DNA from: Leifsonia sp. SCN 70-46
GTDB taxonomy: Bacteria > Actinomycetota > Actinomycetes > Actinomycetales > Microbacteriaceae
NCBI GenBank assembly: GCA_001725325.1
Contig: MEFY01000002.1
Span: 434,001 to 498,000 of the forward strand
DNA length: 64,000 bases
Direction of reading: 5' to 3'
This document shows, piece after piece, positions 17,193-27,287 of this stretch. Both the position numbers and the translations under genes were made by a program. The notes beneath the pieces were generated by a model that saw nothing but the letters and a program-made list of their open reading frames with translations, was not told the DNA's origin and made no database searches. Position 1 is the first letter of the stretch. The number at the start of each line of letters is the position of its first letter.

Positions 17193-19634
17193 ATGAGCGA
17201 CACCGCATCCCAGACCCTCGCCGTGCGCGGCGCCTTTCCGCTGCACATCGTCGACGCCTGGTGGCGGGCCGCGAACTACCTCACCGTGGGGCAGATCTAC
17301 CTCCGCGACAACGCCCTACTCCGGCGCCCGCTTCAGGCCACCGACATCAAGCCCCGGCTGCTCGGGCACTGGGGCACATCCCCAGCGCTCAACCTCGTCT
17401 ACGCACACCTCAACCGGCTCATCGTGCACCGCGGGTGCGAGGTGCTGTACATCGCCGGCCCGGGCCACGGGGGTCCCGCCATGGTGGCCAACACGTGGCT
17501 CGATCACACCTACTCGGAGCTCTACCCGCGGGTGACCCAGGATGCCGCGGGCATGCGCTCGCTGTTCCGCCAGTTCTCGGCGCCGGGCGGGATCCCGTCG
17601 CATGCATCGCCCGACACCCCCGGATCGATCCACGAGGGCGGAGAGCTCGGCTACTCCCTCGTGCACGCGTTCGGCGCCGCCCTCGACAACCCGCAGCTGG
17701 TCGTCGCCTGCGTGGTGGGCGACGGCGAGGCGGAGACCGGGACGCTCGCGGCGAGCTGGCACCTCAACAAGTTCATGAACCCCGCGACGGACGGCGCCGT
17801 GCTGCCGATCCTGAACCTGAACGGCTACAAGATCGCGAACCCGTCGGTGCTCGCACGAATCCCGGAGGCCGAGCTGCTCGACCTGTTCCGGGGGTACGGG
17901 TATGCCCCGATCATCGTCTCCGGGGGTTTCGACGGTGAGGACCCCATGGTCGTGCACGGAGCCCTGGCCGTCGCGCTGGAGCGCTGCCTGGACGAGATCG
18001 AGTCCATCCGACGCGCCGCGCGGAGCCCCAAGCCCGCCCCTCGTGCGGCTTGGCCCATGATCATCCTGCGCACTCCCAAAGGATGGACGGGCCCCCGCGA
18101 GGTCGACGACCTGCCGGTGGAAGGAACCTGGCGCGCCCACCAGGTTCCGCTCGCCGAGGTCCGCGAGAACCCGGCGCACCTCGCCCAGCTCGAGCGGTGG
18201 CTTCGCAGCTACCGGCCCGAGGAGTTGTTCGACGACGAGGGGTTCCCCGCGCCGGAGCTCTCGACCATCCTCCCCCGCGGCGCGCACCGCATGAGCGATC
18301 TGCCCGCGTCCAACGGCGGCCGCGTGCTCACCGATCTGGTGCTTCCGGGCCTCCACGGCCACGCGGTCGACCGAGCCGGCAGCCGCGGCAACACGGCTGA
18401 GGCGACTCGGGTGCTCGGACGCTGGCTGGCCGACGTCATCCGTCTCAACCCCCGCACGTTCCGCATCTTCGGTCCCGACGAGACGGCCTCCAACCGCCTC
18501 GACGCCGTCTATGAGGCGACGAACAAGCAGTGGTACGGCGCACTCGAGGCGACGGACGAGCACCTCGCACGCTCGGGGCGGGTGATCGAGGTCTTGAGCG
18601 AGAACCTCACGGAGGGTCTGCTGGAGGGCTACCTGCTCACCGGGCGACACGGGCTGATGAACTCCTACGAGGCCTTCATCCACGTCGTCGACTCCATGGT
18701 GAACCAGCACGCCAAGTGGCTGGAGTCCTCCGCGGAGATCCCGTGGCGCCGACCCGTCGCCTCCCTGACCTATCTGCTCAGCTCGCATGTGTGGCGGCAG
18801 GACCACAACGGCTTCTCACACCAAGACCCGGGCTTCCTCAACCACGTCGTGACCAAGAGCCCCGACATCGTGCGCGTCTACCTCCCCGTCGACGCGAACA
18901 GCCTGCTGGTCACCGCGGAGCACTGCCTCGCCAGCCGCGACTACATCAACGTCATCGTGGCGGGGAAGCAGCCCGCACCCGTGCTGCTCAGCCTCGAGGA
19001 AGCCCGCACCCACGGCGCGCGAGGCATCAGCATCTGGGACTGGGCGGGCACCGAGCGGCCGGGCTGGGAGCCCGATGTCGTGGTGGCCTGCGCCGGGGAC
19101 GTGCCCACGCTCGAGGCCCTGGCCGCCGTCGACCTGCTGCACACGAGCATCCCCGACCTCCGCATCCGCTTCGTGAACGTCGTCGACCTCATGCGCCTGC
19201 AAGCCGCCGACCAGCACCCGCACGGGATGCCCGCCACCGACTTCGACGCGATCTTCACCACCGACAAACCGGTCGTCTTCGCCTTCCACGGCTACCCCGC
19301 GCTCATCCACCAGCTCGCCTACCGGCACACGAACCACGCCAACTTCCACGTGCTCGGGTTTCGCGAGAAGGGCACGACGACCACGCCCTTCGACATGCTC
19401 ATGCTCAACGACCTCGACCGGTACCGCGTCGCGATGGACGTGATCCGCCGCGTGCCGGGGCTCGAACAACGACACGGCGGTCTCGTCGAGCACCTCGCCG
19501 ACGAGCGGACCAGGCTTCGCGCGTTCGCCTACGAGCACGGCGAGGACAGCCCGGACGTGACGGGCTGGCCCTTCCTCACCCGGCGCAGCATGCCCCACCT
19601 CCCCGACCGGGCCGAATCCGGCCTCGACCTCTAG
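17193..19634 (+). CDS. phosphoketolase (Xfp/Xpk type)
   Basis: 813 residues, the normal length. It shows the family signatures [50 protein letters not shown] and the ThDP/Mg site [13 protein letters not shown]. Later motifs include [12 protein letters not shown] and [13 protein letters not shown]. The enzyme splits xylulose-5-phosphate and/or fructose-6-phosphate to acetyl phosphate plus a triose or tetrose phosphate. That gives ATP via acetate kinase without oxygen. Cytoplasmic. Placement beside devRS with a DevR-like box suggests induction under low oxygen. Confidence 0.95.
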   Translation: MSDTASQTLAVRGAFPLHIVDAWWRAANYLTVGQIYLRDNALLRRPLQATDIKPRLLGHWGTSPALNLVYAHLNRLIVHRGCEVLYIAGPGHGGPAMVANTWLDHTYSELYPRVTQDAAGMRSLFRQFSAPGGIPSHASPDTPGSIHEGGELGYSLVHAFGAALDNPQLVVACVVGDGEAETGTLAASWHLNKFMNPATDGAVLPILNLNGYKIANPSVLARIPEAELLDLFRGYGYAPIIVSGGFDGEDPMVVHGALAVALERCLDEIESIRRAARSPKPAPRAAWPMIILRTPKGWTGPREVDDLPVEGTWRAHQVPLAEVRENPAHLAQLERWLRSYRPEELFDDEGFPAPELSTILPRGAHRMSDLPASNGGRVLTDLVLPGLHGHAVDRAGSRGNTAEATRVLGRWLADVIRLNPRTFRIFGPDETASNRLDAVYEATNKQWYGALEATDEHLARSGRVIEVLSENLTEGLLEGYLLTGRHGLMNSYEAFIHVVDSMVNQHAKWLESSAEIPWRRPVASLTYLLSSHVWRQDHNGFSHQDPGFLNHVVTKSPDIVRVYLPVDANSLLVTAEHCLASRDYINVIVAGKQPAPVLLSLEEARTHGARGISIWDWAGTERPGWEPDVVVACAGDVPTLEALAAVDLLHTSIPDLRIRFVNVVDLMRLQAADQHPHGMPATDFDAIFTTDKPVVFAFHGYPALIHQLAYRHTNHANFHVLGFREKGTTTTPFDMLMLNDLDRYRVAMDVIRRVPGLEQRHGGLVEHLADERTRLRAFAYEHGEDSPDVTGWPFLTRRSMPHLPDRAESGLDL

Positions 19635-19642
19635 GAGTCCTC

Positions 19643-20038
19643 ATGCCCGAGTACACCATGCACCTCGAGACCGACGAGGCGTGGGCGCACCTTCGCAGCA
19701 AGAGCTTCGGCCGCCTCGCCGTCAGCATCGAGGGGCAGCCCGAGATCTACCCTGTCAACTTCCTGGCGACCCCCGCCGGCATCGTCATCCGCACCGAGGA
19801 GGGCACCAAGCTCCACCGCATCGACACCAACCCTCGCGTGGCCTTCGAGGTGGACGACTCCACATCCGAACGCGCGTGGAGCGTCGTCGTCAAGGGCACC
19901 GCCGAGCGGATGGACGGCACCGCGGTGGCGGCCGCGCGCCACTTCCCGCTGTGGACATGGGCGCCCGAGCCCAAGGACGTGTTCGTCCGCATCCGACCGA
20001 CCGAGGTCACCGGTCGGCTCTTCAACCGAAAGCACTAG
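19643..20038 (+). CDS. pyridoxamine 5'-phosphate oxidase-like flavin-binding protein
   Basis: 131 residues beginning MPEYTMHLETDEAWAHLRSK, preceded by AGGAG. The pattern SFGRLAVSIEGQPEIYPVNF...IRTEEGTKLHRI...VAFEVDD is that of the PNPOx-like/Pyridox_ox_2 split-barrel flavoproteins, which bind FMN or F420. Small proteins of this fold occur in the mycobacterial DosR regulon. The gene is 8 bp after phosphoketolase and 12 bp before the SDR gene, so the three likely form an operon. The substrate is unknown. Confidence 0.85.
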   Translation: MPEYTMHLETDEAWAHLRSKSFGRLAVSIEGQPEIYPVNFLATPAGIVIRTEEGTKLHRIDTNPRVAFEVDDSTSERAWSVVVKGTAERMDGTAVAAARHFPLWTWAPEPKDVFVRIRPTEVTGRLFNRKH

Positions 20039-20050
20039 AAGGAGAATCAC

Positions 20051-20812
20051 ATGGCCATGGAAGCCATATCCGGGCGTTTCATCGACAAGACCGCCGTGGT
20101 CACGGGAGCCGGCTCGGGCATCGGACGGGCGACCGCGACGCGGCTGGCGAAGGAGGGCGCTCGCGTCATCGCCACCCATGTGAGTGCCGAGCGCCTCAAA
20201 GACCTGATGGACCACTCGGAGGGCCTGGACATCGTGACGGTCACCGGGGATGTCAGCGCGCAGGCCACCGTCGACGCCGTCCTCGACGCAGCGAAGGGCC
20301 ATGTGGATGCCCTCGCCAACGTCGCCGGGATCATGGACGGCTTCCTGCCGCCCGCCGAGATCGACGACGCCACGTGGCAGCGGGTGATGGACGTGAACGT
20401 CACCGCGCTCATGCGGATGACCCGCGCCGTGCTCCCCGGGATGGTCCGCGCCGGGCACGGCTCGATCGTGAACGTGGCATCCGAGGCCGCTCTGCGCGGC
20501 TCGGCCGCGGGGGCCGCCTACACGACCTCCAAGCACGCGGTGATCGGGTTCACGAAGAGCACCGCCTTCTTCTACACGCCCAACGGCATCCGCTGCAACG
20601 CGGTCGCGCCGGGCGGGGTCGCCACGAACATCGAGGCTCCCTTCAGGTCGCAGTTCGCCGGCGAGCGGCTCGGGCCGTTCATGCAGGTCAACGTCCCGCC
20701 GATCGCCAGCGCCGAAGAGCTCGCGGCCGCGATCACCTGGCTGCTCAGCGACGACTCCTCGAACGTCTCGGGAGCAGTGCTCGCGAGCGACGGCGGCTGG
20801 GCGGCGATCTGA
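20051..20812 (+). CDS. short-chain dehydrogenase/reductase
   Basis: 253 residues of classical SDR. The cofactor motif is TGAGSGIG at 18-25, followed by NVAG at about 90-93 and the active site Ser144, Tyr157-x3-Lys161 (AAYTTSKHAVIG). The C-terminus ends SGAVLASDGGW. AAGGAG precedes the ATG. It oxidises or reduces an alcohol/carbonyl with NAD(P)(H); the substrate is not predictable. Last gene of the putative phosphoketolase operon; a hairpin follows. Confidence 0.92.
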   Translation: MAMEAISGRFIDKTAVVTGAGSGIGRATATRLAKEGARVIATHVSAERLKDLMDHSEGLDIVTVTGDVSAQATVDAVLDAAKGHVDALANVAGIMDGFLPPAEIDDATWQRVMDVNVTALMRMTRAVLPGMVRAGHGSIVNVASEAALRGSAAGAAYTTSKHAVIGFTKSTAFFYTPNGIRCNAVAPGGVATNIEAPFRSQFAGERLGPFMQVNVPPIASAEELAAAITWLLSDDSSNVSGAVLASDGGWAAI

Positions 20813-20831
20813 CCATGACGAGCGCCCGCGG

Positions 20832-20848
20832 GTGAGCGACCCGCTCAC
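20832..20848 (+). terminator. short hairpin after the SDR gene
   Basis: GTGAGCG at 20832-20838 pairs perfectly with CGCTCAC at 20842-20848 across a 3-base loop. It lies between the convergent SDR and GH78 genes, without a T-tract. Confidence 0.45.
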
Positions 20849-20858
20849 GTGAGAGCGG

Positions 20859-23408
20859 TCAGGGCAGGCTGCACGCGAGTTCGTGGACTCCGCTCGTCAG
20901 CACGTGGACGCTCCCATCCGGCATGGTGACCGTGCACGACGTCGAGACCGGCACGGTGGCCGTGAGCGCGAACTGCCCGCCATCGCGCCGCCAGGCGGAA
21001 CCGACCGTGCCGTAGGGGGTGAGCACCGTGCCTTCGGCCGACGTGAGACCGCCACCGAGAACAGGCTTGATCGTGAACTGCCGATAGCCTCCGGTGGTGG
21101 CTTCGATGCCGGCGATGCGACGGTAGAACCAGTCGCCGACGGCTCCAGCCGCGTAGTGGTTGAACGAGACCATGCCACCGTTGGAGGAGTCGTCTCCGCC
21201 CTTGCCGCTGACGTCGGAGGTGTTCACCGTGCCGTCGGGTCGCAGGGCGTCCCACCGCTCCCAGATGGTGGTACCGCCGGCGACGACCTCGTAGAGCCAG
21301 GAGGGGCTGTCGGTCTGCAGCAGCAGGTCGTAGGCGTCGTCCACGCGGCCGTTATCCGAGAGCGCGAAGAGGATGTAGGGGGTTCCCGGGAACCCCGTGG
21401 CGAGATGCCCGTCCGCCTTGTCGATGAGCCGCACCAGGTGAGAGGCCATCGCCTCGGTCTCGGCGCCCGTCGTCATCCCGAAGTGCAGCGGCAGCACGTA
21501 GGCGGTCTGGAACTCCTTCGTGATGGTCCCGTTCCCGTCGGTGAGCTCCTTGCGGTAGGCCGCCATGACGCGCTGGCGCAGGTCGCGATACCTCTCGGCG
21601 TCCTTCGTCTCGCCGAGGAGGTCGGCGATGGCGGCGACGACTCCGGCAGAGTTGGCGAGGTAGGGGGTGGCTATCCACCTGCCGAGGGCGATCCAGTCGC
21701 GGGCGCCGCCCGTCGGGGCAGCCCAGTCTCCGAACTGGAAGGGATACTTCCAGATCAGCCGTCGGGTGGGCCTGAGGGAGAAGAGCCCCGCCCACCACTG
21801 GGCGGCGGAGAGGAACCGCTTCATGGTCGCGTACTGCCGGCGCAGGAGGCCGAGGTCTCCGCGGGCGAGGTACTCGGCCCAGGGGACGAGGATGCAGGAG
21901 TCCCCCCAGCACGAGGTGGCCATGACGGGCCAGCTGTCACCGGCCCGGGGCACGACCATGGGTATCCCGCCGCCCCGTCCCTGCTCGGCGGTGACGTCGC
22001 GCAGCCACTTGTCCAGGAAGCGGCTCATGTCGAAGTTGTAGCTGGCGGTCGAGGCGAACACCGTCAGGTCTCCGGTCCATCCCTGGCGCTCGTCCCGTTG
22101 CGGGCAGTCGGTGGGGATGTCTACGAAGTTGGACCGCCCACCCCACCGGATGTTCTCGTTGAGCTTGTTGAGCAGCGCGTTCGAGGAGGTGAACGTGCCG
22201 GTGCTGGGGATGTCGGAGTGCAGCACGAGGGCGGTGAGCTCGACGTCGTCGGGGTCGATGCCGGTGAGACCGACGTACCGGAATCCCATGTAGGTCAGTC
22301 GCGGCGAGTACTCCTGCACTCCGTCGGCGCAGATGTAGGTGGCTGTCGCCTTCGCGGTGCGCAGCGACGTGGTGAACAGCTCGCCGTCGACGAGCACCTC
22401 GGCGTGGCGGAAGGTGGCGATGTCGCCGCGTCGGCCGGAGATGCGCGCGTGGATGACTCCGGCGAAATTCTGGCCGAAGTCGTACACGGCCTCGCCGCTC
22501 GGCGAGGTGGTGACTGCGACAGGATGCATGACCTGCTGGGCACGCACGGGCGCTCCGTAGTCGGCGAGCAGCCGAGGGTTGCCGCGAGGTCGGGTGGTGT
22601 CGGCCCGCTTCCACGTCCGCGCGGATTCGTCGACGGTGGCGTCGTAGGTCTCGCCGTCGTACCACTCGGCGGCGGTGAAGGGCCCGTCGGTGGATACCGC
22701 CCACGAAGGCCCGGTGGCGATGGTCTCGACGGTGCCGTCGGTGTACTCGATGTGGACCTCGCAGAGGAACGCCTGCCGGTCGGCGCTGATCTTGTTCTTG
22801 CGCTTGTAGTTGAACGAGCCGACGGCCCATCCGCCGGCGACCGTCGCGACGAGCGTGTTCCCCTCCTGCTCGAGCCCCTCGGTGATGTCATGCGTCTGGT
22901 ACTGGATGTGGTGGCGGTAGGAGGTGAGCCCGGGCGCGAAGTAGGCGTCGCCGACCTTCCTGCCGTTGAGGTCGAGCTCGTAGATCCCGAGCGCGGTGGC
23001 TTCGAGCCACGCCCGCCGCACCTCGCTGCGCGGCACGAAGGTGGTGCGGAACTGCAGCGGCGTCGGGGAGCCGGTCTTGCCGACGCGGTACGAGCGGTCG
23101 GTGATCCACTCGCCGGCCCACGGCGTGGCCAGGCGGCCGGTGGCGAACGAGACCGTCGCCGTGGCGGTGGCGCCGCTCGTGCCGGTGGCGCGGACGACGA
23201 CGGCGTAGGTGGTGAAGGGCTCGAGAGGCCCGCCGTAGACGATGCCGACCTGGTCGGTGGTCTCGATCGACCAGTCGCCGGACGAGACCGTGGCGTGGGC
23301 GAGCGCCTCGCCCGGCTCATCCGACGTGAGGGTGAATGCGATGGTGGGCCGCTCGTCGACGACGGCGCCGTGCTCGAGGTTGTCGATGCGCAGGGAGGAG
23401 ATCTTCAT
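20859..23408 (-). CDS. alpha-L-rhamnosidase, GH78
   Basis: 849 residues starting MKISSLRIDNLEHGAVVDERPTIAF; no signal peptide, so cytoplasmic. The layout is N-terminal beta-domains with FRTTFVPR...ALGIYELDLNGRKVGDAYFAPG, then the (alpha/alpha)6 barrel with DCPQRDERQGWTGD (the conserved acidic site) and TTIWERWDALRPDG, and a C-terminal beta-sandwich. These are diagnostic for GH78. Its ATG overlaps the GH3 stop (ATGA). Together with the MFS importer, it should remove rhamnose from imported glycosides. Last gene of the LacI-controlled operon. Confidence 0.93.
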   Translation of the reverse strand: MKISSLRIDNLEHGAVVDERPTIAFTLTSDEPGEALAHATVSSGDWSIETTDQVGIVYGGPLEPFTTYAVVVRATGTSGATATATVSFATGRLATPWAGEWITDRSYRVGKTGSPTPLQFRTTFVPRSEVRRAWLEATALGIYELDLNGRKVGDAYFAPGLTSYRHHIQYQTHDITEGLEQEGNTLVATVAGGWAVGSFNYKRKNKISADRQAFLCEVHIEYTDGTVETIATGPSWAVSTDGPFTAAEWYDGETYDATVDESARTWKRADTTRPRGNPRLLADYGAPVRAQQVMHPVAVTTSPSGEAVYDFGQNFAGVIHARISGRRGDIATFRHAEVLVDGELFTTSLRTAKATATYICADGVQEYSPRLTYMGFRYVGLTGIDPDDVELTALVLHSDIPSTGTFTSSNALLNKLNENIRWGGRSNFVDIPTDCPQRDERQGWTGDLTVFASTASYNFDMSRFLDKWLRDVTAEQGRGGGIPMVVPRAGDSWPVMATSCWGDSCILVPWAEYLARGDLGLLRRQYATMKRFLSAAQWWAGLFSLRPTRRLIWKYPFQFGDWAAPTGGARDWIALGRWIATPYLANSAGVVAAIADLLGETKDAERYRDLRQRVMAAYRKELTDGNGTITKEFQTAYVLPLHFGMTTGAETEAMASHLVRLIDKADGHLATGFPGTPYILFALSDNGRVDDAYDLLLQTDSPSWLYEVVAGGTTIWERWDALRPDGTVNTSDVSGKGGDDSSNGGMVSFNHYAAGAVGDWFYRRIAGIEATTGGYRQFTIKPVLGGGLTSAEGTVLTPYGTVGSAWRRDGGQFALTATVPVSTSCTVTMPDGSVHVLTSGVHELACSLP

Positions 23409-25825
23409 CGTTTCCTTGTGGTGGTCAGAGCGCGCAGCGCCATGAGGGGATGACCCGTCGCGAGGAGCTCGAGCGCTCGAGCGACGTCGTAGGGGAAGGT
23501 GCCGCCCGACGACATCGCAAGGGATCGGGGTGACGAGTTGGGCATCATGCGCAGCACGAAGTAGGTGTTCTTCACGCGTGCGTCCCGGTCGAGTGACGGG
23601 GGTAGCGCGAGCGCCGCGCGGTAGTCCTTCCTGACGGCACGGATGATCCCACCGCCGACGAGCCGGCCCAGCAAGGTGGCCCTGGCGTCGGCCAGGCGCG
23701 TGTTCATCCGCAGTCGTCGCGCATCGTAGGTGTCCACGACCGGCCGGCCGACGAGCTGCTCGAACGATCGCGGCACCGTTCTCGGCGGTCGCGCGTAGTC
23801 GACGTCCACCTGCGCGGGGTAGGGCGACCTCGAGGCCGCGCCCTCCGCGATGGCGAGCGAGGCGGTGAGCCGGATGTCGGCTGCCGACGCGGCGACGTGC
23901 ACGTCGTAGCGTCCACGCTCCAGCACCCAGTCGTGGGCCGTGGCGTCCCAGTACGACAGGTTGGCGACGGGGAACGCGATGCGAGCCCGCGCGGTGGCAC
24001 CCGCCCGAATCTCCAGACGTGTGAACCCCCGCAGCTCCTTCGCCGGCATGAAGACCGCGCTGTCGGGATTCGCGACGTACACCTGCACGATCTCCGCGGC
24101 ATCGACATCGCCCGAGTTGGCGACGGTCAGGCTGACGACCACGGTGCCGTTCTCCACCGCGACCTCGAGGTCGGAGTAGGTGAAGGTCGTGTAGGTCAGG
24201 CCGTGCCCGAAGGGGAAGGCGACGTCCGTGCCGGCGGCATCGTGGAAGCGGTAGCCCACGTAGACCGACTCGTAGTAGCGGGCGAGCGCGGCGCGGTTGA
24301 AGTCGTCGAACGCACTGGAGTCCTCGATGCGGCGAACCCATGTCTCAGCGAGCTTGCCGGAGGGGCTCACGTCGCCGAACAGCAGGTCGGCAGTCGCGTT
24401 GCCGCCGTTCATACCGGGGAGGTTCATGGTGAGCACGGCCGCGAGGCGATCGACCATGGGCAGTTCGACGACGGACCCGGCGAACAGGACGAGCACGACC
24501 TTGGCACCCGTGTCGAGGATCGCGTCGAGCAGCTCGACCTGCCGCTCGCCGAGCCGCAGATGCTCGCGGTCGAAGCCCTCGCTCTCTTCGAAGTCGGTGA
24601 GCCCGCCGAAGAAGAGGACCGTCGCTCCCGTGCGGGCCGCATCGACAGCTGCCGCACGAAGCTCGGGCGTGGTGGTTCCGTCGAGGGCGCGGTACCCGGG
24701 CTCGTACCGGTACCGGATTCCGCGGCGGTCGAAGGCGGCGCGCGGGGACACGACCGTCGGAGGGGTGATGAGCGACGACCCGGCGCCCTGGAACCGCATG
24801 GCCTCGAAGAACTCCCCGACCACCACGAGGTCGGTGTCAGCGCGGTCGAGGGGGAGGGTGCCGTCGTTCGTGAGCAGCACGGCCCCCTGCCGGGCGACCT
24901 CCTCCGACAGGTCGGCGTGCGCGCCGGCGTCGTAGGTCTGCGGACCCGTCGCGGCAGGGTGCCGGGCGACGAGGTCCAGCACGCGCTGCACGGAGGTATC
25001 CACGACCGCCGCGGACAGGGTGCCGTCGGCGAGGGCGTCGATGATCGCCTCCCGGTTGTGCGCGACCCCGCCCGGCATGTCGAGGTCGGTGCCGGCCCGC
25101 AGACCCGCCACCCGGTCGTCGGTCGCGCCCCAGTCGGTCATGACGAGCCCGTCGAATCCCCACTCATCGCGCAGGATTCGCGTGAGGAGGTCGTGGCTCT
25201 CAGACGCGAACACCCCGTTGAGCCGGTTGTACGAGCACATGAGCGTCTCCGGTCGTGCATCCTTGACCACGCGCTCGAAGGCGCGCAGATAGATCTCCCG
25301 CAGTGCCCGCTCGTCGACGACGCTGTCGCCGACGAAGCGGTAGTTCTCGTTCGAGTTCGCCGCGAAGTGCTTCACGGAGGCGCCCACACCCTCCGCCTGC
25401 AGCCCCTGCACGAACGCGGATCCGAGGGCGCCGGCCACGAGGGGATCCTCGGAGAAGTACTCGAAGTTGCGCCCGCACAGCGGACTGCGCTTGATGTTGA
25501 TGCCCGGCCCCAGCACCACATCCACCCCGAGGGCCCGTGCCTCCCTCGCGATCGCCGCCCCGACGCGGCGTGCGACATCGTCGTTCCACGTGCTCGCGAG
25601 GGTCACCGCCGGCGGGAACGCGGTCGAGACCTCGTTCTCCCCGATCGCAAAGCCGCCTGCTGCCTCACGCACCTTCCTCACGCCGTGCGGTCCGTCGGTG
25701 ATGAAGAGCGACCGCACGCCGGGTGCCGGGTTGGTCTGCCAGGCGTCGACTCCCTCGAGCAGCAGCACCTTCTCCTCCGCCGTGAGCTCGGCGGCGGTCA
25801 CAGGGGCTTCTGGCTGGGGTTTCAC
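23405..25825 (-). CDS. beta-glycosidase, GH3
   Basis: 806 residues from a GTG start. The GH3 N-domain shows ITDGPHGVR, KHFAANSNE (about 152-160) and the nucleophile Asp231 in GLVMTDWGA. A C-domain with GSVVELPMV and a fibronectin-III-like C-terminal domain (VTVANSGDVDAAEIVQVYV) follow. There is no signal peptide, so it acts inside the cell, probably as a beta-glucosidase. It is coupled to GH78 by overlap and lies 9 bp downstream of the MFS gene. A GH3 plus GH78 pair suits diglycosides such as rutinosides or plant-saponin sugars; this is an inference. Confidence 0.92.
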   Translation of the reverse strand: MKPQPEAPVTAAELTAEEKVLLLEGVDAWQTNPAPGVRSLFITDGPHGVRKVREAAGGFAIGENEVSTAFPPAVTLASTWNDDVARRVGAAIAREARALGVDVVLGPGINIKRSPLCGRNFEYFSEDPLVAGALGSAFVQGLQAEGVGASVKHFAANSNENYRFVGDSVVDERALREIYLRAFERVVKDARPETLMCSYNRLNGVFASESHDLLTRILRDEWGFDGLVMTDWGATDDRVAGLRAGTDLDMPGGVAHNREAIIDALADGTLSAAVVDTSVQRVLDLVARHPAATGPQTYDAGAHADLSEEVARQGAVLLTNDGTLPLDRADTDLVVVGEFFEAMRFQGAGSSLITPPTVVSPRAAFDRRGIRYRYEPGYRALDGTTTPELRAAAVDAARTGATVLFFGGLTDFEESEGFDREHLRLGERQVELLDAILDTGAKVVLVLFAGSVVELPMVDRLAAVLTMNLPGMNGGNATADLLFGDVSPSGKLAETWVRRIEDSSAFDDFNRAALARYYESVYVGYRFHDAAGTDVAFPFGHGLTYTTFTYSDLEVAVENGTVVVSLTVANSGDVDAAEIVQVYVANPDSAVFMPAKELRGFTRLEIRAGATARARIAFPVANLSYWDATAHDWVLERGRYDVHVAASAADIRLTASLAIAEGAASRSPYPAQVDVDYARPPRTVPRSFEQLVGRPVVDTYDARRLRMNTRLADARATLLGRLVGGGIIRAVRKDYRAALALPPSLDRDARVKNTYFVLRMMPNSSPRSLAMSSGGTFPYDVARALELLATGHPLMALRALTTTRKR

Positions 25826-25834
25826 GGGTGCGCC

Positions 25835-27157
25835 CTATCGGACCGAGCGGATGCGCTGCACGACGAGGCCGCCCGCGAGCACGAGGGCTGCAGCGACGAT
25901 GTAGAGCAGGGTGTAGTTCTTCTGGTCACCGTTCGCGCCGATCAGCAGCACGCCGGAGGCCGCGAGCGGCCCGAGCGCCTGCGGGATCGAGGTGGCGAAG
26001 CCGGTGATCCCCATGAAGCGGCCGGCGTCGGTCTCGCGCTCGGGCAGCACGTCGAGCAGCAGCGCCTGGTCGACCGCGGCGAACATCCCGATGCCCGCGG
26101 AGACGATGAGCGACCCGGTGATGATCGCGGGAATGCCCGGACCCAGGACCATGATCATCATGCCGAGCGCCATGAGGGCGCCGCCGGCGAGGACGAAGAT
26201 GCGGCGCCGCTTGAGCCGGTCGGAGAGGAACCCGCCCCCGAGGGCTCCCGCGGTCGTGGCGAGGACGCCCGCGCCGCCGAGCGCGGCGATGATGCCCGCG
26301 ACCTCGGCGACGGTGACTCCGAGCCGCGAGGCGAAGAAGAAGGCGGTGAAGGTGGTGTTGAGCGTCAGCCCGCCGTAGAACAGGAACCGGCCCAGCCAGT
26401 TGAGCGAGAAGTCCGGGTATTTGGCGGGGTTGTAGAGGTACTTGCGGAGCACGCCCGCGACACCGATCGCCTCACGGGGCAGTGCTCGGGCGTCGGCCTC
26501 GTGCACGAGCAGCACGAACAGGCTCACGAGGATCACTCCCACCGCGCCCGGGATCAGGAACAGCAGAACCGCGTTGCCGGTCACCCCGAAGGTGGCGATG
26601 ACGCCGAACACCGGGGCGACCTGCGTGGCGAAGCCGGTGAGCCCCGCGACCTTGCCGCGCTGTGATTCGGGCAGGCGGTCCGCGGTCGAGATCTGGAGGT
26701 TGCTGAGCACCGTCCCCCAGCCCCACTGCGCGAGCACCCATCCGAGCCCGAGCACGACGATGGACGGAGCGAGGGCCATCACGAGCAGGGAGACGACGCC
26801 GACGACCATGCCGCCGACCATGAACGGGCGACGGCGCCCGAAGCGGGTTCGGGTCCGGTCGCTCCAGATGCCCATGAACGGGGAGGTCAGCATCACGAAC
26901 AGGGCACCGGCGCCGGTGATGTAACCCAGGTACTCCTCGTGGCCGGGGGCCAGCTCGGCAACGCGGATCGCGAGGGATATCGCGATCGGGGTGATGAAGG
27001 CCATGAAGACGCCGAACTGCGCCAACACCATGAACCAGATGTAGCGGGCGTTGACCTTGGGCAGCTCGACCTTCCCGTCGGCCGTGGCAAGTCCCTCCGG
27101 CGGCACCGGCAGGGTGGCGGGTGCGACGCCCTCGGGCGAATCGGACGTGTTGGTCAT
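25835..27157 (-). CDS. MFS transporter, sugar/glycoside uptake type
   Basis: 440 residues, about 12 transmembrane helices. MFS signatures are visible: GIWSDRTRTRFGRRRPFMVGG between helices 2 and 3, and GGFLSDRLKRRRIFV at the matching place in the second half. The ATG at 27157 is chosen over upstream alternatives, which would run into the operator region. The general type resembles glycoside-pentoside or sucrose-type MFS importers. First gene of the operon and divergent from its LacI regulator. Confidence 0.87.
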   Translation of the reverse strand: MTNTSDSPEGVAPATLPVPPEGLATADGKVELPKVNARYIWFMVLAQFGVFMAFITPIAISLAIRVAELAPGHEEYLGYITGAGALFVMLTSPFMGIWSDRTRTRFGRRRPFMVGGMVVGVVSLLVMALAPSIVVLGLGWVLAQWGWGTVLSNLQISTADRLPESQRGKVAGLTGFATQVAPVFGVIATFGVTGNAVLLFLIPGAVGVILVSLFVLLVHEADARALPREAIGVAGVLRKYLYNPAKYPDFSLNWLGRFLFYGGLTLNTTFTAFFFASRLGVTVAEVAGIIAALGGAGVLATTAGALGGGFLSDRLKRRRIFVLAGGALMALGMMIMVLGPGIPAIITGSLIVSAGIGMFAAVDQALLLDVLPERETDAGRFMGITGFATSIPQALGPLAASGVLLIGANGDQKNYTLLYIVAAALVLAGGLVVQRIRSVR

Positions 27158-27222
27158 GGTGACTCCATTGTCGAGAACGAGGATGCGCACAACCGCGCGT
27201 GATGGATAGTAGAACGATTCAA

Positions 27223-27258
27223 CTTGCGCGCGCAAGTAATTTCGCTTGCGCGCGCAAG
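27223..27258. promoter_or_regulatory. two identical LacI-type operators
   Basis: CTTGCGCGCGCAAG occurs at 27223-27236 and again at 27245-27258. Each copy is a perfect 14-bp palindrome with the central CG typical of LacI-family sites. Centre-to-centre spacing is 22 bp, two helical turns, so two dimers could bind side by side. They lie between the MFS start and the LacI start and should control both. Confidence 0.85.
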
Positions 27259-27287
27259 GTATCGTGAGATCGGACGAAGGGCGGGGC

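Noticed and set aside
20883-26665. Long plus-strand open frames opposite GH78, GH3 and the MFS gene
   Set aside because: Composition-driven shadows; the minus-strand genes have full family motifs.
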